Notes under the pieces: model-generated
Databases searched by the model: none
What the model was told of the DNA's origin: nothing
What the model saw: only the letters and a program-made list of their open reading frames with translations
NCBI RefSeq assembly: GCF_029395535.1
Contig: NZ_CP113920.1
Coordinates: 2,323,642 to 2,387,641 of the forward strand
Reading direction: 5' to 3'
DNA length: 64,000 bases
Origin: Bifidobacterium sp. ESL0732
GTDB lineage: Bacteria > Actinomycetota > Actinomycetes > Actinomycetales > Bifidobacteriaceae
Shown here: piece after piece, positions 17,297 through 26,542 of the stretch
How positions within the stretch are numbered: position 1 is the stretch's first letter
Layout of the letters: every line of letters starts with the position of its first letter
Program-made: the position numbers and the translations under genes

Positions 17297-19273
17297 TCAT
17301 TGGTCTTCGCCATCGTCAGAGTCATTGTCAACAAAAACATTCGAAACTGCACCTTCCGAACTTACTGGATTATCCCCGCTCCCAGCATCGGCCTGCGATT
17401 CGTCTTGCCGTTGTCCTGCACCGAGATCGTCGAGATTCCCACTGGTTGCGTTGCTGCTATCATCCGCATTACTGGCATTGTTACCAGCAACACCGTCACT
17501 GTTGGCATCGTCAAGGGCAGCATTGCCGCCGGTGGTATTGTCTGCACTATTAGTAGTACTACTTGTGGCGTTGACGCCATTCCTGTCAGGCAAATTGAGT
17601 TCTTTCAGGACTTCCTTTTTGCCGTATTGATCAAGCACCATGGCAAGCGTGGGAACAGCATCGGTATCAAAGAACTGATCGCGCTTGTTGCGCACCACGT
17701 CGTCCCACAAGTACATCAAAACCTTTTTGAAAGCCTTGTCGGCATCGCTAGATTCAGTCAGGGAATCCTTATTGATAAAGTACTGGCCAATCAGCCGGTC
17801 TTCCGGTACCCGCAAAGCACGAAGATGCTCGTTAATGGCCGTCAGAAGATCGAACAGCGAACGCTTGGCGCCGGCATACATAATTTCTGTGCTCTTCAGT
17901 TTCGTGTTCTCGCTCAAATTAACCGGCAGATATTCGAGATTCCACCGGCGCTTGAACGCCGAATCCAACAGTGTCACCCCCTGATCGGCACTGTTCATAG
18001 TGGCCCAGATTGAAAGATTCTTTGGGATTCTCAGTTCCTCACCCTCAGAAAGAACATGGTTCGCACGCAGATACTCTCCCAGCTCCTTGGAAGGTTCGAT
18101 TCCGTAAACGCTTACACCCTTCTCATCGCGATCAAGAAGCTGGAAAATGTCGCCGAATACCGCTGCGGCATCAGCTCGGTTGATCTCTTCAATCACCAGA
18201 TAATACTGGTCCGAATCGGATGACGCCTTGACCAAGGCATTGGTGAACGGGCCCGGAACGAATTGATAATCAATCGTCGGAGACCCTGGAACGTCGGCAA
18301 CCTCGCCGGATACCGTAACCAATTTTTCTTCGTTTTGGCCATCGCCGGTATCAGGCCTATAGATTGGCACAGGCTTGTACGAACCGACAAAATCATAATA
18401 CGAATACTCAGGGTGGAATACCACGCGGATTTCATTCTCCCTGTTGCCTTGACCAATATCTTGTTGCAGCCTCCAGCTTTTACCTGTCCCAGGAGCGCCT
18501 GAAATAATCCTGTTAGTCCCATGATCACGGTTCGTATCTGACATTGTCTCGCGGTTCGCCTCAAACAGTGGCGCTTGTTCCCTTAGATTTTCTTTCGCAT
18601 CAAGATATAACTTGTTATCCTTCGACATATCATCGACAACACGCATTACCGTGCCTGACGACACTGCGACAAGATTCAGACTTGGCAATACTCGCGAATC
18701 TGCAGCATCTTGCTTTCGCCCTACTGCCCTACCATCGTTATCGACAAGAAAAGAAAGAAATAATTCGACGTTCTCATCTAATGTATTATCCGCAGCACCA
18801 TCATTACGAAGTTCTGTTTTCACCTCTTCAGCAATCGGCGCTTCGACACTACTCGATAACCCGCCCAGCGAATAAGCAGGTGAATCACGTAGATATTGTG
18901 TTGCTTTTTCGACATCGGCTTTACCTGTTGAAGCAATAACCGCATGTTTTACATTATTTACAGAGAGTAAAGCTTCATAGCGCGCAAAAGCTTGATAATA
19001 ACGAACTGCGTATGTCGCTTGAAGAAAGTCGGCGCTAGTAATCGACTCTGTTTGGCTACTATTATTACCTTTCCCTCTGAAAACAATAAATTCTTGGCAT
19101 TTAAAAACAACCTTGTCCTTATTTAGGCGTTCTAAATCATCAAGAACGGTATCGTTTAACCGGTAATGACCGAATCGGAAGCCTGCAGCTTCATCCTGCA
19201 TCTGCTTTTTCAACTGAGCCAGATCAGGCAATAAACCAGTTTCTTCCTCAATGTATTGGTATCTCTCGCTCAT
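17297..19273 (-). CDS. McrB-like AAA+ GTPase restriction subunit
   Basis: A 658-residue protein. The N-terminal 245 residues form a divergent specificity region; then Walker A GAPGTGKS (259-266), the McrB-type Walker B LVIEEINRADAAAVFGDIFQ and sensor 1 IWATMNSADQGVTLLDSAFK, followed by the helical lid. In McrBC and LlaJI systems this subunit hydrolyses GTP to translocate DNA and triggers the nuclease partner. The last 95 residues (from about 565) are an Asn/Ser/Asp/Thr/Gly-rich tail with no recognised fold, unusual for the family. The gene starts the leftward operon. Confidence 0.87.
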   Translation of the reverse strand: MSERYQYIEEETGLLPDLAQLKKQMQDEAAGFRFGHYRLNDTVLDDLERLNKDKVVFKCQEFIVFRGKGNNSSQTESITSADFLQATYAVRYYQAFARYEALLSVNNVKHAVIASTGKADVEKATQYLRDSPAYSLGGLSSSVEAPIAEEVKTELRNDGAADNTLDENVELFLSFLVDNDGRAVGRKQDAADSRVLPSLNLVAVSSGTVMRVVDDMSKDNKLYLDAKENLREQAPLFEANRETMSDTNRDHGTNRIISGAPGTGKSWRLQQDIGQGNRENEIRVVFHPEYSYYDFVGSYKPVPIYRPDTGDGQNEEKLVTVSGEVADVPGSPTIDYQFVPGPFTNALVKASSDSDQYYLVIEEINRADAAAVFGDIFQLLDRDEKGVSVYGIEPSKELGEYLRANHVLSEGEELRIPKNLSIWATMNSADQGVTLLDSAFKRRWNLEYLPVNLSENTKLKSTEIMYAGAKRSLFDLLTAINEHLRALRVPEDRLIGQYFINKDSLTESSDADKAFKKVLMYLWDDVVRNKRDQFFDTDAVPTLAMVLDQYGKKEVLKELNLPDRNGVNATSSTTNSADNTTGGNAALDDANSDGVAGNNASNADDSSNATSGNLDDLGAGQRQDESQADAGSGDNPVSSEGAVSNVFVDNDSDDGEDQ

Positions 19274-19588
19274 AGCCTCTCCTAGCTAGACACTGTATTA
19301 ACCTTTAAAACTATGATTTATTATCTCACAGAAAATTAAATACCCCTTGATATGAATCGCACAAAACCGCAGGAGTGTGAAAACCAAGCCGCCTTCCCGC
19401 AATCTGGACAGTCCCTTTCAACACTAAAAAGTCAGCACAGCCACTGGCCCGAATTAATAAAGCAGAAATAAGATAAGCCTTTTACACATACTCGTTAGCT
19501 GCTTTGTACGGAATCTGTTAATCTGAGATCGGGCTTACAGGTCTAACAAATTGGCTGGGATCCCCGCCATTTTTTCTGCGGAGTACGC
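19274..19588. other. Intergenic region upstream of the mcrB-like gene
   Basis: These 315 nt should carry the leftward promoter of the restriction operon. A GC-rich stem with one mismatch (GGCTGG/CCCGCC near 19553-19568) is followed by CATTTTTT, a possible rightward terminator. Nothing else was recognised. Confidence 0.35.
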
Positions 19589-19765
19589 ATGGCAGCGCTC
19601 AGTATTTTTATTGATGAGTCCGGAAACTGCGGCCACTATCAGCCATATAACCCCAGAAGTAACTGCTTCAAATTCGTACGGTATTTAGTTGGTAACTATG
19701 GGTTTGTGAAAGTTGCTGAGTCGCAATCAGACAGTTTGGTACAGGGTGACGTACCATATATATAA
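19589..19765 (+). pseudogene. Truncated DUF3800 gene remnant
   Basis: A 58-codon frame begins MAALSIFIDESGNCGHYQPY, matching the N-terminal catalytic strand of DUF3800 proteins (LSIFIDESGxxG), an RNase-H-like family common in defence and mobile islands. Resemblance stops after about residue 35 and the frame ends at 19763-19765, whereas intact members exceed 200 residues. GGAG is placed 5 nt before the ATG. It lies immediately upstream of the zinc-ribbon genes and looks like a deletion scar. A short functional peptide is possible but less likely. Confidence 0.7.
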
Positions 19766-19801
19766 AGAGTGATTTTGTGAGAAGACGAAAAAGAGAAAAC
19801 G

Positions 19802-22258
19802 ATGAAGTTTTGCAACAAATGCGGACACAAACTTGATGACGATCAGAAATTCTGCACCAAATGCGGAGCACCCGCGCCATCCGCGAGCGCAGGCGGCAAC
19901 GTACCCGCACCGGCTGCCGATGGCAGTACACCTCCAGCAAGTAACAACAGCCTTCCTGCAGATCAACAGAATCAGGCACCTGCACCATCCGTACCTCTGC
20001 CTCAAAGCAGCCCACAAGGCACCTTTCCAAACCCGGCTACAGCCGAAGCTGCAACAGCAACAATGGCTCCGGTATCGGCGACCACAGCAGTCAAGACAAC
20101 CAGCAAGAAGCACCTCATTATTATCATCGCGGCCATTGTCGCTGTCGCACTCGTAGCGGTAGGCGCAGGTTTCGGCACCTATAAGGCCCAGCTCTGGGGC
20201 GGCAAAACCGTGCCGGCCCCGGCCGACCTCGGTATCGCCAAATCCGGCAAAACCCACGAATTCACCGCCGCCGACGTCGAAAAATCACTGCACAAACGCG
20301 GGTTCAAAACCGTTACCAAGCAGACCTTCTCAGCCAAGCCAAAAGGCAGCTTCCTCGGATACAGAAACATCCAGGCGAACAAGCGCTACAGCGCCAGCAA
20401 CCAGATCACCCTCGCCGCCTCGCTCGGCCCCGGCGTGCCGAAGGGCACCAGCGGTCAGCCCGTGCGCAAGATCCAGAAAACCATTGACGGCATGAACGTC
20501 TCGGTCCATTATTACAAAGTGATCGTCACCGACAAGAAGACGCCGGCAGACACCGTCGTCGCCTCCTATCCCGCCGACGGCCAGCCCGTCACCGACACTA
20601 AAACCGGCATCAACATCGGCGTGGCCGCACAAGGCAACGGCGTGGGCTACGACATCGTGGGCCAAGACAAGAACCAGGCCCAGCAGCAGTATGCGAGCGC
20701 CGGCTTCAACGTCACACTCAAACCCCGCTTCTCCTCGAAGGCTCGCGTCGGCAAGATCGTCGACTCCAACCCGAAACCCGGCACCGAAGCCAACGGCGGC
20801 AACCTCACCCTCTACTACGGCATCGACGCCAGCGGCTTCAAGGACGCGGTGAGCAGCAAAAATGTATTTGCACAAGACAAATCGGCGCAGTCATTTTCCG
20901 GCGACGATTTGGTGGGCGCCGCCGCACCAGTGGAAGGCAAATATTGCAATAAATCCGGCAAATGCATCGATTTAACGAATAGCCCGGATACCAGAGGCAA
21001 CGAGCAGCCGCGGCTTTTCAGCTCAGAAGCCCCGGAAACACCGCGTTCTTCGAACGGAACATACGACTTTCATCATCAATTGGTGTTCTGCGGGTCCATG
21101 CAGCAGGCGTTTTGTAGTCCCCAAACCGACCCATACGCGTTATATACGAAGGATTCCGGCGCATTCGAATTAACACCTTATGATTCCGCATTCGGGTTCA
21201 CTTGCGGCAATGATCTGATGCTGGACGGCACTGGCTTCTGCATCGGGGGGAAGCACGTCTATTTGGATCAGGCCGGCGAGCCAGGCGTTTCCAGCAATAA
21301 TCTCTCGGGTGCCCGCTATGAAATGGGACCGTTATATGCATATTTCCCCGTAGGAGCCAATGTCCAGAAAGTCACCGATTCAGGATACTTCGACAAAGAC
21401 GAGGTCTCCAAATCCGCAAAGCAGAAGGCCGTCGACACTTCACGCCCGTTCTTTATCAGGCGCGATAAGACGTTATACGACAAGACCAGTTTGGACTTTA
21501 CCTCATTACAGACCCGTAACCCCTTTGAACCATTCGGCTCAGTCGGCAAGCAACCAATGGAACCGCTCAAGCCCGCACCCAGCGACGAGACCGCGTACTA
21601 TCTGGTCGAGGACCCGCAGCTTGACTGGAGTTCGTTGCCGGAGTATGTCATCGGCGGCGACAAAGACGCGGCGAAGAGCGACGATAAGGGCAAGACCGCG
21701 CAACCTGCCGCCAAAGACGCCACACCTGATCAGATTTTGACCGCACTGGCGAAAGGCGATTTCACGCCAATCGCCGGCAGCTATTGCCTGAACAGCGGAG
21801 AATGCATGCAATTGAGCAAGGAAGGCGTTCTGACCGGAGTCAACAAACAGTATGACATGATCGCGCACGAAGGCAGCCATCTTTCGCTGAGTAATGGCAG
21901 TAACGGATCCCCAGATACCACTTACTCGCCGAATAAACCTTTCTTCTTCCTGACAGGGCCGGACAGCGAATACACTTGCGATGGCGGCGTCGGGCTGGAC
22001 CAATGCCCGAACGTGCTGATCAACCAAATGAAGACGACCCCGACCAAGCTCCTCTACGTTTTCAAAGGCGCGGACACCTCGGCCTGGTACAAAGAAAATG
22101 ATCAATCAATCAAGAATCCCGGGTTCCTATACGTCGAAGGCGCCGACGACCCGACCCAAGCTCCTACCGACAGGCCATACATCACCATCATGAACAGTCA
22201 CAGCAGCACGATGATGGCTCCGCCTCACCCAGACGGCGTCTACTACCTCAAAGAATGA
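19802..22258 (+). CDS. Zinc-ribbon membrane protein with PASTA-like and Cys-pair ectodomains, copy 1
   Basis: This is an 818-residue single-pass protein of unknown function. Residues 4-23 are a four-cysteine zinc ribbon (CNKCGHKLDDDQKFCTKCG), then a Pro/Ala/Ser-rich linker, one transmembrane helix (about 104-125, HLIIIIAAIVAVALVAVGAG), and a long ectodomain. The latter has a PASTA-like unit (VGYDIVGQDKNQAQQQYASA ... GKIVDSNPKPGT, about 280-347) and two modules opening GKYCNKSGKCIDL (about 375) and GSYCLNSGECMQL (about 660). The ribosome site is weak. The next gene encodes a full-length paralogue. No sorting signal or enzyme motif was found; a sensor or surface role is inference. Confidence 0.8.
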   Translation: MKFCNKCGHKLDDDQKFCTKCGAPAPSASAGGNVPAPAADGSTPPASNNSLPADQQNQAPAPSVPLPQSSPQGTFPNPATAEAATATMAPVSATTAVKTTSKKHLIIIIAAIVAVALVAVGAGFGTYKAQLWGGKTVPAPADLGIAKSGKTHEFTAADVEKSLHKRGFKTVTKQTFSAKPKGSFLGYRNIQANKRYSASNQITLAASLGPGVPKGTSGQPVRKIQKTIDGMNVSVHYYKVIVTDKKTPADTVVASYPADGQPVTDTKTGINIGVAAQGNGVGYDIVGQDKNQAQQQYASAGFNVTLKPRFSSKARVGKIVDSNPKPGTEANGGNLTLYYGIDASGFKDAVSSKNVFAQDKSAQSFSGDDLVGAAAPVEGKYCNKSGKCIDLTNSPDTRGNEQPRLFSSEAPETPRSSNGTYDFHHQLVFCGSMQQAFCSPQTDPYALYTKDSGAFELTPYDSAFGFTCGNDLMLDGTGFCIGGKHVYLDQAGEPGVSSNNLSGARYEMGPLYAYFPVGANVQKVTDSGYFDKDEVSKSAKQKAVDTSRPFFIRRDKTLYDKTSLDFTSLQTRNPFEPFGSVGKQPMEPLKPAPSDETAYYLVEDPQLDWSSLPEYVIGGDKDAAKSDDKGKTAQPAAKDATPDQILTALAKGDFTPIAGSYCLNSGECMQLSKEGVLTGVNKQYDMIAHEGSHLSLSNGSNGSPDTTYSPNKPFFFLTGPDSEYTCDGGVGLDQCPNVLINQMKTTPTKLLYVFKGADTSAWYKENDQSIKNPGFLYVEGADDPTQAPTDRPYITIMNSHSSTMMAPPHPDGVYYLKE

Positions 22259-22270
22259 CCAACCACCGGC

Positions 22271-22306
22271 GCGAAACTCGCAAGTCGTGGCTCCCCCGAG
22301 TTTCGC
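22271..22306 (+). terminator. Hairpin between the two zinc-ribbon genes
   Basis: GCGAAACTCG (22271-22280) pairs perfectly with CGAGTTTCGC (22297-22306) around a 16-nt loop. No T-run follows, so it may attenuate or stabilise rather than fully terminate. Confidence 0.55.
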
Positions 22307-22358
22307 AAGACAATTTGGTCGTATCATAAAAATAGATCAAATCATATATGGAGCAAGC

Positions 22359-24752
22359 ATGAGATTCTGCAACAACTGCGGCAAACGGATGGACGACGAC
22401 GCACAATTTTGCACGAGCTGCGGGGCACCAGCACCCGCGGCTGCACCGAAGCAATCTCCGAGTGTTAATTCCTCGATACCAATGCCAAACAGCTCGGCAT
22501 CAGGCAGCTCGACACAAAACACTGCGCCAACCACTTCGGCACCAGCTTTCATTCCTTCAAATCCTGCCGCCGGAACTACAGCAACAGCGGCATCCACAGC
22601 AACCCAGACCCGTACGAAGAAAACCCTGATTATCGTGATCGCCGCCATCGTCGTCATTGCACTCGTCGCCTCGATCGTCGGCTTCTGTACCTACAAAGCC
22701 CAACTCTGGGGCGGCAAAACCGTGCCCACGCCCTCCGATCTCGGGGTAGTCAAATCCGATAAAACGGACGAATTCAGTGCCACCGACATTGAGAAATCAT
22801 TGCACAAGCGCGGTTTCAAAACCGTCACCAAGCAAACGTTCTCGGCGAAACCCCGAGGCAGCTTCCTCAAATACAGCGGTATCGAGTCAAGCAAACGTTA
22901 CAGCACCAGCAGCCAGCCCGTCACCATCGTCGCCTCGAGCGGCCCCGGCGTCCCCGTTGGTACGAGTGGCAAGCCTGCGCAGAACGTCACTGACAGTCTC
23001 AAATCCATGAGCGTTCCCGTGCATTATCACAAAGTCGCCGTCTCGGCCAACGGCAAGATTAAGGAAGGCACCGTCGTCGCCACTTCACCGGCCGAGGGCA
23101 GCGCTGTCACCGACACAAAGCAGGGCATCGACGTGGCCGTGGCCGAAACGGGCGTAGACGGCATCGGCTATGACGTCATCGGCACGAATAAGGACGACGC
23201 GGAACAGCAGTACACGGACAAAGGTTTCCATGTCTGGATGGCGCCGCGCTTCTCTTCCAAGAAGATGCTCGGCAAAATCGTGGATTCCCAGCCCAAGCCC
23301 GGCAGCCAGGCTACCGGCGGCAACCTCATCCTCTTCTACGGCATCGATGCCAGCGGCATGGACAAGGCGGTGCAAGGCGACAACGACAATTATTCCGTCT
23401 ATGCGCCGGCCGCCCCCGTAGGCGGAACGTATTGCACCAAGTCCGGCAAGTGCATCAATCTGGACGAGAAGGTCGAACCGCCATCCTCCTCCAGCTCCGA
23501 AGATTATGCCCCTTGGTTCTCGACCGCGAGCCAGGTGAAAAGCTCCGAGGACACAGACAACGGTTCCAGCGACGCCACCGGGCTCGGCCACGAACTGCTC
23601 TTCTGCCACACCGGCGGCGATCCCGGCTGCGCATCGCGAGCGCACAAAGACGATTACGGCACGCGCAACGAACTGTATTACCAAAACTACGGCGCTTTCG
23701 AGCTGATGGACTCGAGCATCAGCCAGATAACCTGCGGCGACAGCGCAATCGGCCGTTGGGATCCTATAGACGTTTGCGTCAACGGGCAGTTGGCCGACCG
23801 AAGTTACTCCGACGATAACCCGAAGCTGTCCGGCGCATCCTACGAAATGCGTACCCACTACGTCTACTTCCCCGTCGGCTCAGACGTCAAGGGCGTGGTC
23901 GATTCCGGTTACTTCGACAAGGCCTACGTCGACAAAGCCAAGACGCAGAAGGCCGTCGACACCTCGCGCCCGTTCTTCATCCGCCGCGACAAGACCCTTT
24001 ACAAGACCACCAAGGTCGACGTGCCGAGCCTCAAAACCCTGAACCCGTTCGTCCCGGAAAACGGCGACGAGCACAGCAAAGGCAGCAAACCCGTCCCCAC
24101 CAAGCCCGCACCCAGCGACGAAACCGCTTACTATTTGATCGACGCCCCCCAGCTGGATTGGGCCTCCCTGCCTGAGTTCACCATCTCGAAGGACGGCAGC
24201 AAGGCCGATCCGAAGCCCACCACGAAAAACGCGACTCCGGACCAGATCACCACAGCCGCCGAAAAGGGCGATTTCTCACTGATAGCCGGCAAATATTGCA
24301 CTATTGGCAACGACTGCATCGACCTGAGCAAAACCGGAATGCTGACCGGCGGAAAACAGCATGCATCCAGTCAGCTACACCTTGGAGCAAAAGGTGAGAT
24401 GTGGGCCGACACAGCCCATAACGTCGATCCGGCCTCGCAATACTTGAACTTGCTCGGTTCCGATAGCGAGTACTCGTGCGGCACAGCAACCGGCGCGGTC
24501 TGCAAGGACCATATACCTTTAAGCGATATCATCTGGCCAACCGACATGATCTATGTCTTCAAAAACGCCGATACCTCTACTTGGTATACCAGGCAAGACG
24601 ACGGTCATTCGCCATTGTGGGACGCTTATAATACACAGGACGCCCTCACCAGAAGCAAACCTGCTTCGACAACCCGGCCGTACCTCTACCCGCTTGGTTA
24701 CCACATGAACCCATCCCCCACCGACAGCTCCGTCTACTATTTGCAGGAATAA
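22359..24752 (+). CDS. Zinc-ribbon membrane protein with PASTA-like and Cys-pair ectodomains, copy 2
   Basis: The 797-residue paralogue of the preceding protein is collinear with it. It has the zinc ribbon CNNCGKRMDDDAQFCTSCG at the N-terminus, a Ser/Thr/Ala linker, a helix at about 88-110 (TLIIVIAAIVVIALVASIVG), the segment YKAQLWGGKTVP shared with copy 1, the PASTA-like unit (GKIVDSQPKPGS), and two Cys modules (GTYCTKSGKCINL and GKYCTIGNDCIDL). The block KAVDTSRPFFIRRDKTLY is identical in both. The ATG at 22359 has GGAGC 5 nt upstream; a longer frame from 22287 would run through the intergenic hairpin. Tandem duplication followed by divergence of the second half is evident. Confidence 0.8.
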   Translation: MRFCNNCGKRMDDDAQFCTSCGAPAPAAAPKQSPSVNSSIPMPNSSASGSSTQNTAPTTSAPAFIPSNPAAGTTATAASTATQTRTKKTLIIVIAAIVVIALVASIVGFCTYKAQLWGGKTVPTPSDLGVVKSDKTDEFSATDIEKSLHKRGFKTVTKQTFSAKPRGSFLKYSGIESSKRYSTSSQPVTIVASSGPGVPVGTSGKPAQNVTDSLKSMSVPVHYHKVAVSANGKIKEGTVVATSPAEGSAVTDTKQGIDVAVAETGVDGIGYDVIGTNKDDAEQQYTDKGFHVWMAPRFSSKKMLGKIVDSQPKPGSQATGGNLILFYGIDASGMDKAVQGDNDNYSVYAPAAPVGGTYCTKSGKCINLDEKVEPPSSSSSEDYAPWFSTASQVKSSEDTDNGSSDATGLGHELLFCHTGGDPGCASRAHKDDYGTRNELYYQNYGAFELMDSSISQITCGDSAIGRWDPIDVCVNGQLADRSYSDDNPKLSGASYEMRTHYVYFPVGSDVKGVVDSGYFDKAYVDKAKTQKAVDTSRPFFIRRDKTLYKTTKVDVPSLKTLNPFVPENGDEHSKGSKPVPTKPAPSDETAYYLIDAPQLDWASLPEFTISKDGSKADPKPTTKNATPDQITTAAEKGDFSLIAGKYCTIGNDCIDLSKTGMLTGGKQHASSQLHLGAKGEMWADTAHNVDPASQYLNLLGSDSEYSCGTATGAVCKDHIPLSDIIWPTDMIYVFKNADTSTWYTRQDDGHSPLWDAYNTQDALTRSKPASTTRPYLYPLGYHMNPSPTDSSVYYLQE

Positions 24753-24812
24753 AAAAACATGGCGGGGACAGCAAACGGATTTTCCACCGCCTTCGTAAAC
24801 CGCCAAAGTATC

Positions 24813-24854
24813 TTATACTTCTTATCGTATCGTTTGATAAGATAAGAAGTATAA
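24813..24854. promoter_or_regulatory. Inverted repeat of TTATC/GATAA motifs
   Basis: TTATACTTCTTATC (24813-24826) pairs perfectly with GATAAGAAGTATAA (24841-24854). The spacer and right arm add overlapping GATAAG copies (24836 and 24841). It lies about 140 nt upstream of the AlbA-type regulator whose start is preceded by the same motif in tandem, so both are probably its binding sites. Confidence 0.6.
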
Positions 24855-24960
24855 CATATAAAATAGCTTAAATCGTTGATATACCAACGAAATTCAAGCC
24901 TTAACCTTTTCTAAAATATACTCTATCTTATCAATAAATTATATTTTATCGCATTATTTT

Positions 24961-24990
24961 GATAAGATACGATAAGATATGATAAGATTT
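24961..24990. repeat. Three tandem 10-bp repeats (GATAAGATAY) at the regulator start
   Basis: GATAAGATAC, GATAAGATAT and GATAAGATTT follow each other with an exact 10-nt period, one helical turn, ending five bases before the ATG at 24996. A further CTTATC lies at 24927-24932. The phase suggests a protein binding one face of the DNA, most simply the adjacent regulator repressing itself. Confidence 0.75.
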
Positions 24991-24995
24991 TAATT

Positions 24996-26402
24996 ATGGC
25001 TAAACAAGCAAACGAACCATTGCGCGAAGGCCTCAACGTGGAATTCAAACGCGAATGGTCAGACAGCGCGAAAAAGACCTTGGCAGCTTTCGCAAACACC
25101 GATGGCGGAACCATCTACATCGGCATAGAAGACAACGGGCACGTAACCGGTCTCTCCAATCCCGACGAAGCGATGAGGCAGGCCACCCAGACCGCAGCCA
25201 ACGCCATACGTCCCGATATCATCAGTTTCATATCAGTCACTACCGAAACCTTCGACGAACAACAAATCGTCAAAGTCCAGGTCAGCCGCGGCACCGATCG
25301 CCCATATTATCTTGCCGACAAAGGCCTCAGACCGGCAGGCGTCTACGTTCGTTCGGGCGCTGCGTCGATTCCCGCGAGCGAGACAGCAATACTCGACATG
25401 ATCCGGGAAACCGCAGGTAATTCATTCGAAGATGCAGTCAGCCTGGAACAGCACCTTTCCTTTAACGCATTGCAGAATATGTTCAAAAGGCACGACGTTC
25501 CTCTTAGCGATAATAGCTATCGAACGCTTGGCCTCATCAATGCCGACAACCAATATACCAATCTTGCCTGGCTGCTTTCCGACGAATGCATAGCTTCCGT
25601 AAAAGCGGCCAAATTCAAAGGAACCCGTAAAACGACAATAAGCAATCGTTACGAATTCACCGGATCACTATTTACCCAGCTTGAACAGATACTCCAATTC
25701 CTGGGCCCTTACAACCGTGTCAGCTCAACAATCGGGCCGATATACCGCGAAGATTTCTATGATTATCCACCAGCTACCTTACGCGAGGCCGTGTTAAACC
25801 TATTAATCCATCGCGATTACACATATCACGATTCCGCACTTATCAGCGTTTACGATGACCGCATTGAATTTATTAATTTTGGAGGCCTACGCAAAGGCGT
25901 GGGAAAGGACGACATTATTAACGGACTTTCCTCAAAAAGAAATCCAAAATTAGCGAATATTTTCTATCGGCTCCATTTTGTCGAAGCATATGGAATGGGA
26001 ATACCGAAAATCTTCGAAATGTACGAAGGATTTGAACGTCAGCCAATCATCTCCATAGCCAGCCACAGTTTCAAACTGATTCTGCCTTCTCAGCGATATG
26101 AGGGAGATGAGGCCGAAACCGGCGAACATTTGGACCGAGAAACCGCCGGAAAAGTAACCATACCTGAAGATGACTCTTCCGAACAAAGCAACCTCATATT
26201 CACTTACCTGCAAACTCACGCTTCTATCAATAGAACCGAAACAGCTGAATTGACAGGGCTTTCCAAGCCAACAGCCTCTCGCCTGCTTCGCTCGCTTGTC
26301 GAGAATGGAACCCTAAAACGCATAGGCAAGGGCCCATCCACAAGATATATCCCGAAACGCATCGGCACGCAGCCGAAAACTGCGTACAAAATCAAAAAAT
26401 GA
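24996..26402 (+). CDS. AlbA_2/Schlafen-type ATP-binding regulator with winged helix
   Basis: The protein is 468 residues. The N-terminal AlbA_2 (Schlafen-like) domain is marked by LNVEFKREWSDSAKKTLAAF and NTDGGTIYIGIEDNGHVTGL; the middle has an HATPase-like module (LREAVLNLLIHRDYTYH, IEFINFGGLRKGV, YGMGIPKIFEMY), and residues about 395-455 are a winged helix (RTETAELTGLSKPTASRLLR). Such proteins are usually called putative DNA-binding or ATP-binding regulators; some travel with phage-defence genes. No clear Shine-Dalgarno precedes the ATG, only the GATAAGAT repeats. It is the last gene of the putative defence island and stands alone. Confidence 0.87.
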   Translation: MAKQANEPLREGLNVEFKREWSDSAKKTLAAFANTDGGTIYIGIEDNGHVTGLSNPDEAMRQATQTAANAIRPDIISFISVTTETFDEQQIVKVQVSRGTDRPYYLADKGLRPAGVYVRSGAASIPASETAILDMIRETAGNSFEDAVSLEQHLSFNALQNMFKRHDVPLSDNSYRTLGLINADNQYTNLAWLLSDECIASVKAAKFKGTRKTTISNRYEFTGSLFTQLEQILQFLGPYNRVSSTIGPIYREDFYDYPPATLREAVLNLLIHRDYTYHDSALISVYDDRIEFINFGGLRKGVGKDDIINGLSSKRNPKLANIFYRLHFVEAYGMGIPKIFEMYEGFERQPIISIASHSFKLILPSQRYEGDEAETGEHLDRETAGKVTIPEDDSSEQSNLIFTYLQTHASINRTETAELTGLSKPTASRLLRSLVENGTLKRIGKGPSTRYIPKRIGTQPKTAYKIKK

Positions 26403-26542
26403 CGAAGAGTATCGTTGAAAAGCAGCGGATGCTTTCGGACTTTAGGAAAGTCTGAGGGCCGAAAACGCCCCGCAGCTTTTTGAGTACAAAAACCGCGAGG
26501 CGTATCGTGACCGAATTATTCTAACTGTGGAATACCAGCTTA

